In this document: positions 58,174 to 64,000 of the stretch, piece by piece
How positions within the stretch are numbered: position 1 is the stretch's first letter
Layout: each line of letters begins with the position of its first letter
Source of the DNA: Nanohaloarchaea archaeon SW_7_43_1
GTDB taxonomy: Archaea; Nanohalarchaeota; Nanosalinia; Nanosalinales; Nanosalinaceae
NCBI GenBank assembly: GCA_003009795.1
Contig: PXPE01000001.1
Coordinates: 248,001-312,000, forward strand
Direction: 5' to 3'
DNA: 64,000 nucleotides
Notes under the pieces: generated by a model
Seen by the model: the letters and a program-made list of their open reading frames with translations, nothing else
Told to the model about the DNA's origin: nothing
The model's database searches: none
Position numbers and translations under genes: made by a program

Positions 58174-59175
58174 ATGAAGCAAGTACCTGAGAAAGATATT
58201 ACAGAAGCAGTCAAGCAATTTGACTATAAAAACCAGATAAATGAGAAAGAAGACATCTCAGGTCATAACAATAGAATTTTCAAAGTCAAATTAGAGGACA
58301 AAACGGTTATCTGTAAGTCCTGCGTAGGTACTAAACCTAAGCAGGACTGCCGGAAAGAAGTCGGTATGAATCAACTTCTGAAAAGACGGACCAGCGTCAA
58401 GACCCCTGAGTTGCTTTACAGCAATCCATCCACAGACAAAACAGAATATCCGTTCTTCATAACCGAATACATCGATGGGAAAAGCCTACAGGACAGTTTT
58501 CCAGAACTTAATGCGGAAAATCAGGTTGAAATAGTGGAACAGGCAGGGCAGATTCTCGGAGAGGTACACTCCGAGATCAGTTTTCAACACGCAGGTGAAC
58601 TGAAACCAGAAAACGAAGGTATCAAAGTTGATAGGGAATCCAACTGGATAGAATACATAGTAGAAGAATTAAACCAAGCAATAGAGAAGGCAGAAGATAC
58701 AAGGTTCAAAGATTTAACGGGCAAAGCAGATAATGTAGTAGCTAAACTTTCCCAGCTTGAAGAACCTGAGAAAACACTGGTATTTTACGACTTCCGACCA
58801 GATAACGTGATTACTGAAGATGGCAAGATTAAAGCTTTGATTGATTTTGAGAGGGCTTGGTCGGGAGACCCGCTTTGGGACTACGCTTACAGCGAAATGA
58901 GCTTTGTTGAACCATATCATTACTTCACGATGCATAAACCGCGGAAGGCAGGCGATGCGGAGCTTCGAGAAGTCTTTCAGAAAGGCTACGAACAGGAAGA
59001 ACAGTTGGGAACTGGCTGGCGTAGAAAAGTCAAGCTCTACAAGCTAGGAATAATTATTAAGGGATTTATCACTTTCAAGGGTTTTACGGAGGGTATGGAA
59101 ATGTCCGAGGAAGAAATAAATCGGCAGGAAAAACTATTAAGAACTGCCTTTGGCAGGCTTTTTGAGAGTGTCTAG
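58174..59175 (+). CDS. APH/choline-kinase-fold phosphotransferase
   Basis: A 333-residue small-molecule kinase of the aminoglycoside phosphotransferase fold. The N-lobe carries ISGHNNRIFKVKLEDKTVICKS, the hinge TEYIDGKSLQD, the catalytic loop FYDFRPDNVI (Asp and Asn present; the usual His two residues before the Asp is Phe), and the metal motif ALIDFERAWSGDPLWDYAY. Family members act on aminoglycosides, homoserine, choline, fructosamine or methylthioribose; this substrate is unknown. It is the only plus-strand gene between 38.3 kb and the end and overlaps the aIF1 stop by four bases. Confidence 0.8.
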   Translation: MKQVPEKDITEAVKQFDYKNQINEKEDISGHNNRIFKVKLEDKTVICKSCVGTKPKQDCRKEVGMNQLLKRRTSVKTPELLYSNPSTDKTEYPFFITEYIDGKSLQDSFPELNAENQVEIVEQAGQILGEVHSEISFQHAGELKPENEGIKVDRESNWIEYIVEELNQAIEKAEDTRFKDLTGKADNVVAKLSQLEEPEKTLVFYDFRPDNVITEDGKIKALIDFERAWSGDPLWDYAYSEMSFVEPYHYFTMHKPRKAGDAELREVFQKGYEQEEQLGTGWRRKVKLYKLGIIIKGFITFKGFTEGMEMSEEEINRQEKLLRTAFGRLFESV

Positions 59176-59480
59176 TTCTGGACTTCTATCTGGTTTCGTG
59201 AGAAGCCTTCTTCTTCCAGAACATCTGTGATTCGGTGGGTGTGGTCGCCTTGGAGCTGGATCTGTCCATTCTTGGCTGTTCCACCGCATGCCAGTTTTGT
59301 CTTCAGCGTGGAGCTGAGTTCGCTGAGATCCACATCGTCGGATAGACCTTCGATGACGGTCATCTCTTTTCCAAAGCTTCTGGTATCGATTTTAACAGTT
59401 ATCTTTTGTTCGTCCCGCGCTATGTCGTCGCATACGCACAGGTCTTCAGGCATTCCGCATTTAGAACAATTTTCAGACAT
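59172..59480 (-). CDS. Translation initiation factor aIF1 (SUI1)
   Basis: A 102-residue SUI1-domain protein that monitors start-codon choice on the small subunit. An N-terminal zinc knuckle (CSKCGMPEDLCVC) is followed by VKIDTRSFGKEMTVIEGL and LKTKLACGGTAKNGQIQLQGDHTHRI, the SUI1 signature. In archaeal ribosomal clusters the SUI1 gene commonly follows uL29, as here with a 12-base gap. Confidence 0.93.
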   Translation of the reverse strand: MSENCSKCGMPEDLCVCDDIARDEQKITVKIDTRSFGKEMTVIEGLSDDVDLSELSSTLKTKLACGGTAKNGQIQLQGDHTHRITDVLEEEGFSRNQIEVQN

Positions 59481-59492
59481 TTTAGTATACTT

Positions 59493-59687
59493 TTAATCCT
59501 CGTTTTGAATAGTTTTGATACGTGCAATGGTTTTCTTGATTTCGCCTATTCTTCCAGGGTTGTCTGCGAATCCACCGGTTTCGATCTGTCCTCTCTCCTC
59601 TACGATTTCTTTCTTGAGATCTGCGAGTTTCTCATCGAGTTCTCTTTCGTTCATGTTTCTTATCTCGTCTGCTTTTAGGATAGCCAT
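59493..59687 (-). CDS. rpl29: Ribosomal protein uL29
   Basis: A 64-residue two-helix large-subunit protein: ILKADEIRNMNERELDEKLADLKKEIVEERGQIETGGFADNPGRIGEIKKTIARIKT. Length and sequence are typical. It lies 26 bases after uS3. Confidence 0.94.
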   Translation of the reverse strand: MAILKADEIRNMNERELDEKLADLKKEIVEERGQIETGGFADNPGRIGEIKKTIARIKTIQNED

Positions 59688-59713
59688 TTTTTGATCACCT
59701 TTTCTTCGAGTTC

Positions 59714-60808
59714 TTATTCTTTCTTACTTTCAAGCCATTGCTTGAAGGTTTTCCTGTCTTTGTTGTCTTTCTCTGTCTCAAGTGCTGCTTCGTAGTCCGG
59801 ATCGTCAAGATTATCTAATGCATCCTTTGCGTCGCCAATAGTTCCTGAGACGATATCCTCGTAGTCTGTTTCGTCCTCGGAATCTTCTGTGGCTGATTCA
59901 TCTTGTTCCTCAGTTTCTTCTGTATCCGGTTCCGGTGTCTCTTCGTCTGCATCGGGTTCTTCTTCGGATGTTTCTTCAGGTTCGTTTTCTTCTACTTCTT
60001 CAGTCTCGTCTTCTGACTCTATTTCCGCTACATCCCCGCTTTCGAACACATCTCTTACTTCTTCCTTGGAGACATCAGCTGGCTGTACCTCTTCAAGTTC
60101 TTCGACCGCTCTCTCGATTTCGGATGCGGTCATGTTATCCGCTTCATCTATGATCCTTGCGATGATCTGCGGTTTCTCTGCCTCATCTGGTGCTTCAACT
60201 GTTTCATGGATCAGTTCTTTCTCCACATCCACGTCTCTGTGCATGAAATCTGGGATTTCCTTCATCAGTCGGACTTTTACACCGATTGCTCCCGGTTTGG
60301 TTCTCGCCAGTTTGTATCCTGTATCAACGTTTTCCTGTGATGTGTTCCCACATCTCTTAACATATCCGAACGAGAATTTCTCTGTTCTTCCTCTGTTTCC
60401 TGATAGTTTTCCTGATACCTCGATTTCAGCTCCTAGTACTCCTGATTCTTTTACTCTTCTCAAGTATGTGTATCCTACTCTTTTTGCCTGTCCGCCTTTT
60501 TCCAGCCAGTCTGCCATTGACTGTGCTACGATCTGTGCGTCGGCGTCAGGGTTTTCTATTTCGTTTACCTCGATCTGAGGATTCTCGAAATCAAATACTC
60601 TTTCTGTTTTCTTCGTAAGTTCTTTGATTCTGCTTCCGCCTCTTCCGATTACAAGTCCCGGTTTCTGTGCGTGGATAACTATCTTGGTCGAGGTCGGTGT
60701 TCTCACGATGTCCGCGTGTGAGTATCCTGCGCCTTCAAGTTCGTCCTGAAGGTATTCGTGCAGTTTTACTTTTCTTGCACCTTTTTCGATAAACTCTTTT
60801 TTCTGCAC
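59714..60808 (-). CDS. rps3: Ribosomal protein uS3 with long acidic tail and C-terminal module
   Basis: Residues 1-205 are a normal archaeal uS3: KH domain (KPGLVIGRGGSRIKELTKKTE) and C-domain (SGKLSGNRGRTEKFSFGYVKRCG, PGAIGVKVRLM). A segment of about 50 residues (EAEKPQIIARIIDEADNMTASE...SKEEVRDVFESGDV) follows, then an acidic stretch (265-314), then residues 315-364, DYEDIVSGTIGDAKDALDNL ... NKDRKTFKQWLESKKE. This last 50-residue unit matches the end of uL24 without gaps (28 identical). At 364 residues uS3 is over 100 longer than usual. Normal downstream spacing to uL29 shows it is not a frame artefact. Confidence 0.93.
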   Translation of the reverse strand: MQKKEFIEKGARKVKLHEYLQDELEGAGYSHADIVRTPTSTKIVIHAQKPGLVIGRGGSRIKELTKKTERVFDFENPQIEVNEIENPDADAQIVAQSMADWLEKGGQAKRVGYTYLRRVKESGVLGAEIEVSGKLSGNRGRTEKFSFGYVKRCGNTSQENVDTGYKLARTKPGAIGVKVRLMKEIPDFMHRDVDVEKELIHETVEAPDEAEKPQIIARIIDEADNMTASEIERAVEELEEVQPADVSKEEVRDVFESGDVAEIESEDETEEVEENEPEETSEEEPDADEETPEPDTEETEEQDESATEDSEDETDYEDIVSGTIGDAKDALDNLDDPDYEAALETEKDNKDRKTFKQWLESKKE

Positions 60809-60868
60809 TCAGAGATCACTCTCGCGTTTTGAAATTCTTTTAGTTTCGCTCATATTATTCTTTACCTC

Positions 60869-61285
60869 TTATTTCTGTTCTACAACTAGTTTTACGTGTG
60901 AGCTTTTGATTTCACGGCCTCTGTGTCTTTTCGGTGTTCTAATGCTTGGTCCCTGGTTGGTTACCACGTTCTCAATCTTAAGAGCATTCCTGTTAAGACC
61001 TTCGTTCTCCGCGTTGCTTTCTGCCTGTTCAACCAGTTCAAGCATTTTCTCTGCTGACTTTACAGGGTATTTCCCTGGTCCTTTACCTGATTTGTGACCG
61101 GCTCCTGAGTCAAATTTTGTCATTGGTACAGGTAGTTTCTTTTCGATCACTCTTTCCAGTTTGTTCTTTGCTTTCTCTACTTCATCTCCTTTTATGAAGC
61201 GCCCGATTTCTGTGGAATCTTTCCATGATACTCGAAGGTTTTTGCCGACCGCCTTGGCTTGGTGTGGTTCTGTTTGTAATGCCAT
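60869..61285 (-). CDS. rpl22: Ribosomal protein uL22
   Basis: A 138-residue exit-tunnel protein. QAKAVGKNLRVSWKDSTEIGRFIKGDEVEKAKNKLERVIEKKLPVPM, then GPGKYPVKSAEKMLELVEQAESNAENEGL and the C-terminal beta-hairpin GPSIRTPKRHRGREIKSSHVKLVVEQK. Length is shorter than haloarchaeal uL22 (about 155) but complete. Confidence 0.94.
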   Translation of the reverse strand: MALQTEPHQAKAVGKNLRVSWKDSTEIGRFIKGDEVEKAKNKLERVIEKKLPVPMTKFDSGAGHKSGKGPGKYPVKSAEKMLELVEQAESNAENEGLNRNALKIENVVTNQGPSIRTPKRHRGREIKSSHVKLVVEQK

Positions 61286-61296
61286 CTATATTGCCT

Positions 61297-61677
61297 CTAT
61301 TTGAGCGGTACGTGCTGGGAAGATCTTGTAGCTCCCAGTCCTGGTGCGCTGTGTGATACTTCTTTCCGGGTTTTGGAGAACTCGCCTAGGTAGTGTCCGA
61401 GCATTTCTTCGTCGATCTCTACTTCCATGAATCTCTGTCCGTTATATACTTCTACAGTGTTTCCAACCATTTTCGGTACCACGATCATGTCTCTTTCATG
61501 TGTCCTTATTCGGTCTTTCTCTTCAAGGTCTTTGAGGATTTTCTTTTCGTTGTCTCTTAGTCCTCTCTGAATTTTTCTTCTTCCTCTTGCATCAAGCAGT
61601 TCTGAAAACTGGTTTAGGTTCATCTGCTTGAGTTCATCCATTGTTTTTCCTCTGAATGTGAATTCTTCATCTGACAT
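61297..61677 (-). CDS. rps19: Ribosomal protein uS19
   Basis: A 126-residue head protein of the small subunit: FTFRGKTMDELKQMNLNQFSELLDARGRRKIQRGL, TVEVYNGQRFMEVEIDEEMLGHYLGEFSKTRKEVSHSAPGLGATRSS. A frame 19 codons longer exists but overlaps the upstream gene and lacks family similarity; the chosen ATG overlaps that gene's stop (TAATG), so the two are translationally coupled. Confidence 0.94.
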   Translation of the reverse strand: MSDEEFTFRGKTMDELKQMNLNQFSELLDARGRRKIQRGLRDNEKKILKDLEEKDRIRTHERDMIVVPKMVGNTVEVYNGQRFMEVEIDEEMLGHYLGEFSKTRKEVSHSAPGLGATRSSQHVPLK

Positions 61678-61985
61678 TATAGTTTCACCTCGAATGGGTG
61701 ATCTGTGGTTGCTGCTATCATTGCATCTTCCCATGGTATTCCTTCGTCTTTTTCCTCTATTACAGATTCGTTATAGCTGATTAGATCATCAACTTTTTGG
61801 TATATGTCCGTAAGTGTGTCTTCTTCTAGAGTTTCTTTCTCTTTCCCTATTTCGTTTATGATATAATCTGTTGTGTTTTCCAGAACTGCTCTTCTCTTCC
61901 TTTGATATTCCTGACTTTCTGAGTCTATCTTTCCCAAAATATCATAGAAATCCTCATTTGCTGCTTCTAGTTTTATTTCGTTCAT
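61677..61985 (-). CDS. Unknown protein inserted between uL2 and uS19
   Basis: A 102-residue acidic, almost wholly helical protein (NEDFYDILGKIDSESQEYQRKRRAVLENTTDYIINEIGKEKETLEEDT...IYQKVDDLISYNESVIEEKDEGIPWEDAMIAATTDHPFEVKL). No Cys, no known motif. It sits 11 bases after uL2 and its TAA overlaps the uS19 ATG, so it is embedded in the ribosomal operon and coupled to uS19. In archaea uL2 and uS19 are normally direct neighbours. It may be a lineage-specific ribosomal protein or an assembly factor; that is inference. Confidence 0.7.
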   Translation of the reverse strand: MNEIKLEAANEDFYDILGKIDSESQEYQRKRRAVLENTTDYIINEIGKEKETLEEDTLTDIYQKVDDLISYNESVIEEKDEGIPWEDAMIAATTDHPFEVKL

Positions 61986-61996
61986 GTTTTCAACCT

Positions 61997-62701
61997 CTAG
62001 TCGTTTTTCTTCTTTCCGGAGCGTTTGGCCCCGATGTTTCCGACCTTGCTTCCTGGTGAAGCATGTTGGGAAACTGTCTTTGGCTGTCCTGGTTTTGCTG
62101 ATCCACCGAATGGGTGGTCTACTGCGTTCATTGATACTGCGGAGACTGTTGGGTAAGGCTTGCCTTTTGCCTTCATAGCGTGGTGTTTGTTTCCTGCCTT
62201 GGTGAATGGTTTCTCCTTTCTTCCGCCTGCTGCTACTTTACCGATTGTTGCCCGGCATTTAGTATTTAGTTTCTTGAAGTCCTTGCTTGGAAGCCGGATT
62301 CTTACTCCGTCTTGTTCATGTGTTACAACGAATGCATATGTTCCTGAGCTTCTGACAAGTTTTCCTCCATCGCTTGGCTGTAGCTCAATATTATAGATCG
62401 GAACTCCTTCAGGGATTTCTCCTACAGGCATTGTGTTTCCTTCCTTGATCTCTGCTGATACACCTATCTCTATTTCCTGTCCGACTTCAATATTTTCAGG
62501 TGCGAGAATATTTCTTTTCTCCCCGTCCTCGAATTCTATTACTGCTACAGGAGCTGTCCTCACTGAGTCATGCTGGAGATCTACGACTGTCCCTGTTGTT
62601 TCTGCGTTCTTGTTTTCTACATCTCCGTTTCCGTGATGTGAGTTTGCACGGTAGTTGGGAGATCCTTTTCCTCTTCTCTGTTGTCGTAGTGGTGATCCCA
62701 T
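61997..62701 (-). CDS. rpl2: Ribosomal protein uL2
   Basis: A 234-residue large-subunit protein near the peptidyl-transferase centre. GSPLRQQRRGKGSPNYRANSHHGNGDV, GVPIYNIELQPSDGGKLVRSSGTYAFVV and the C-terminal GGRKEKPFTKAGNKHHAMKAKGKPYPTVSAVSMNAVDHPFGGSAKPGQPKTVSQHASPGSKVG (with the functional His region) are complete. Confidence 0.95.
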   Translation of the reverse strand: MGSPLRQQRRGKGSPNYRANSHHGNGDVENKNAETTGTVVDLQHDSVRTAPVAVIEFEDGEKRNILAPENIEVGQEIEIGVSAEIKEGNTMPVGEIPEGVPIYNIELQPSDGGKLVRSSGTYAFVVTHEQDGVRIRLPSKDFKKLNTKCRATIGKVAAGGRKEKPFTKAGNKHHAMKAKGKPYPTVSAVSMNAVDHPFGGSAKPGQPKTVSQHASPGSKVGNIGAKRSGKKKND

Positions 62702-62702
62702 T

Positions 62703-62972
62703 TTACATCATCCCCATCTTGGTGGCAACATCCATCGCATCGTCAGAATCTGAAAGGCCGACAAACGCTTTTTTCTTTGCCTGTGGAGTGATATTCGTGT
62801 TTACTTTTTTAACCGTGACATCGAACAGTGTTTCGACTGCGTCCCCGATCTGGTTCTTATCTGCCTCTAGATCAACTATTAGAACAAGCTTGTTCTCCCT
62901 GTCAACCTGATCCATTGCTTTCTCTGTCATGTGAGGGTTCTCTATTACATCCCAAGCCTTGTCTGTTTCCAT
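62703..62972 (-). CDS. rpl23: Ribosomal protein uL23
   Basis: An 89-residue exit-site protein that docks SRP and the translocon: WDVIENPHMTEKAMDQVDRENKLVLIVDLEADKNQIGDAVETLFDVTVKKVNTNITPQAKKKAFVGL. Length is normal. It is one base from uL2 and 9 from uL4. Confidence 0.95.
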   Translation of the reverse strand: METDKAWDVIENPHMTEKAMDQVDRENKLVLIVDLEADKNQIGDAVETLFDVTVKKVNTNITPQAKKKAFVGLSDSDDAMDVATKMGMM

Positions 62973-62981
62973 TATTCTATG

Positions 62982-63740
62982 TCACCTGTAGAGTTCTTCG
63001 TGTTTTAGTTTTTCCACTGCTTTTTTGCTCCAGACCACAACTCGTCCAGGTTCAGAGCCTGGTGCAAGTTTCTCGGCGTTAAGCTGATCGACTAGCGATA
63101 CATCGACCCCTGCCAGATTGTTTGCTGCCTGTGCTACTCCTTCATCTTCTGCGATCACTACTAGGGGGCCGGTTTTTTTCCTGTATTTTCTTCCTCTGTT
63201 CTTTCCTTTTCCAGCTCTGACTTTCTTTTCACTGCATCTCTCCAGTTCTTCTTCAAGTCCTAGGCCTTCCAGTGCTTCTTCGAGTTCCTGAGTCTTCTCG
63301 ACTGTTTCAACTCCGTCTTCAATTATCGGGACCTCTCCGTTGTATGAATGTTTTTCTGAGACCAGTTCTTGGTCTGCTGTTGCTGTGATAGCTGATCTGA
63401 TTGCCTTTCTTCTTTCCTTGTCGTTGATTTCTTCGTCAAACTCTTTCTCCGGTTTCGGTCCGTGAGCTCTTCTTCCGCCTTTCGTGTTAGGGGATTCGGC
63501 TCCTCTTCCGAAAATTTGGCTTCCTCTTCTTAACATTATTTTTCTAGGTGTTCTGGATTGGCCTCTTCCTTTCTGTCCTCTGTATGCGTTGTTCCTCTTC
63601 TTCCAGTATGTTACATGTTTGTTACCTGCCTCTGGATCTGATCCGTATGGCTGTCTCTTCTTGGATTTGATTGATAGGAACGCTCTTTTGATGATGTCCG
63701 GTCTTACTCTTTCCTCGAACTGTGTCGGTAGGTCTGACAT
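62982..63740 (-). CDS. rpl4: Ribosomal protein uL4
   Basis: A 252-residue tunnel-constriction protein. FEERVRPDIIKRAFLSIKSKKRQPYGSDPEAG, RGQKGRGQSRTPRKIMLRRGSQIFGRGAESPNTKGGRRAHGPKPEKEFDEEIN (the loop reaching into the tunnel) and the C-terminal GPLVVIAEDEGVAQAANNLAGVDVSLVDQLNAEKLAPGSEPGRVVVWSKKAV are typical archaeal uL4. Confidence 0.95.
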   Translation of the reverse strand: MSDLPTQFEERVRPDIIKRAFLSIKSKKRQPYGSDPEAGNKHVTYWKKRNNAYRGQKGRGQSRTPRKIMLRRGSQIFGRGAESPNTKGGRRAHGPKPEKEFDEEINDKERRKAIRSAITATADQELVSEKHSYNGEVPIIEDGVETVEKTQELEEALEGLGLEEELERCSEKKVRAGKGKNRGRKYRKKTGPLVVIAEDEGVAQAANNLAGVDVSLVDQLNAEKLAPGSEPGRVVVWSKKAVEKLKHEELYR

Positions 63741-63751
63741 TTTTATCGCCT

Positions 63752-64000
63752 CTATTTGTTGATATGTGTTATTTCTGGTTCGCCTGGGTTTTCATCGTTT
63801 CTGATCGCGGTTCTCAGTCTTATCAGTCTCTTTGTTGCGCCGGGTACTGATCCCTTGATCAGGATGTAGTTGGATTCTACTTCTCCGTAGTTCTTGAATC
63901 CTCCATCTCTCTGTACTTCTTCTGCGTCTCCTGTGTTGAGGATTCTCTTGTTTAGTTCTGTCCTGTTGTTATATCCCTGCTGTCCTGGCAGAGGTACTCT
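63752..64000 (-). CDS. rpl3: Ribosomal protein uL3, C-terminal part (cut by window end)
   Basis: The last 82 codons are visible before the window ends: [20 protein letters not shown], then [32 protein letters not shown], then a TAG stop 11 bases before the uL4 ATG. This is the C-terminal core of archaeal uL3, first gene of the S10-type cluster. The N-terminal three quarters lie outside. Confidence 0.92.
   Translation of the reverse strand, partial: RVPLPGQQGYNNRTELNKRILNTGDAEEVQRDGGFKNYGEVESNYILIKGSVPGATKRLIRLRTAIRNDENPGEPEITHINK

Noticed and set aside
59889-60578. A 229-codon plus-strand frame rich in Ser opposite the uS3 tail.
   Set aside because: It mirrors the GAA/GAT repeats of the acidic linker (read as TTC/TCT/ATC) and has no start signal or family resemblance.
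61678-61734. A 19-codon N-terminal extension of uS19.
   Set aside because: It lies inside the coupled upstream gene and has no similarity to uS19; the ATG overlapping that gene's stop gives the family N-terminus.
1-64000. CRISPR arrays, insertion sequences, integrases and rRNA genes.
   Set aside because: No regularly spaced direct repeats, transposase or integrase motifs, or rRNA-like sequence was found by eye on either strand.

Overview
The window reads as a chromosome segment of a small-genome halophilic archaeon. The evidence is archaeal-type ribosomal proteins (eS4, eL19, eL32), archaeal RNA polymerase subunit D, Cbf5, Hel308, aIF1, intron-bearing tRNAs and TATA boxes placed about 31 bases before many start codons. 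Proteins are rich in Asp and Glu while base composition stays moderate. Together with the gene content this points to the DPANN group Nanohaloarchaeota (Nanosalina/Nanohalobium-like); that placement is inference. No IS element, integrase, CRISPR array or rRNA gene was seen.

Layout. Positions 1-8.4 kb hold a MinD-type ATPase end, an HD phosphohydrolase, a sugar-phosphate pair (phosphomannomutase, glucose-6-phosphate isomerase) flanking a decayed glycogen synthase, an NMN adenylyltransferase, and a metalloprotease next to a paralogue that has lost its zinc motif. At 8.5-19 kb come a redoxin, Hel308 and three large exported surface-type proteins. At 18.9-24.5 kb lies a folate/thymidylate group (folA, thyA, glyA, tmk) with a soluble histidine-kinase-like gene; dut follows at 36.5 kb. 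At 24.6-36.4 kb are an M32 carboxypeptidase, a PiT-type permease with a coiled-coil partner, rqcH, scpB, scpA, a short-armed SMC and aspS.

From 39 kb to the end almost everything is on the minus strand and forms the archaeal ribosomal superoperon, read from right to left: uL3-uL4-uL23-uL2-(unknown)-uS19-uL22-uS3-uL29-aIF1, then an unrelated 6-kb block, then uS17-uL14-uL24-eS4-uL5-uS14-uS8-uL6-eL32-eL19-uL18-uS5-uL30-uL15-secY, an EMC3/YidC-like insertase gene, cbf5, three tRNAs, a parvulin, and uS13-uS4-uS11-rpoD. The 6-kb block holds a VapBC-type toxin-antitoxin pair, an alkaline-phosphatase-fold enzyme, a methyltransferase, an S66 peptidase, two GNAT acetyltransferases and an APH-fold kinase.

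The most unusual signals are: (1) uL24 and uS3 end in the same 50-residue module after long acidic linkers, 28 of 50 positions identical; (2) a tRNA-Gln(UUG) with two introns, one inside the D-loop; (3) an unknown gene translationally coupled between uL2 and uS19; (4) a PIN-domain toxin with an inserted zinc ribbon and a palindrome over its promoter; (5) a promoter-bearing, hairpin-rich intergenic stretch upstream of uS17 that may be a non-coding RNA; and (6) several in-place gene remnants (glycogen synthase, matrixin protease, small membrane protein, tRNA end) that show ongoing gene loss.
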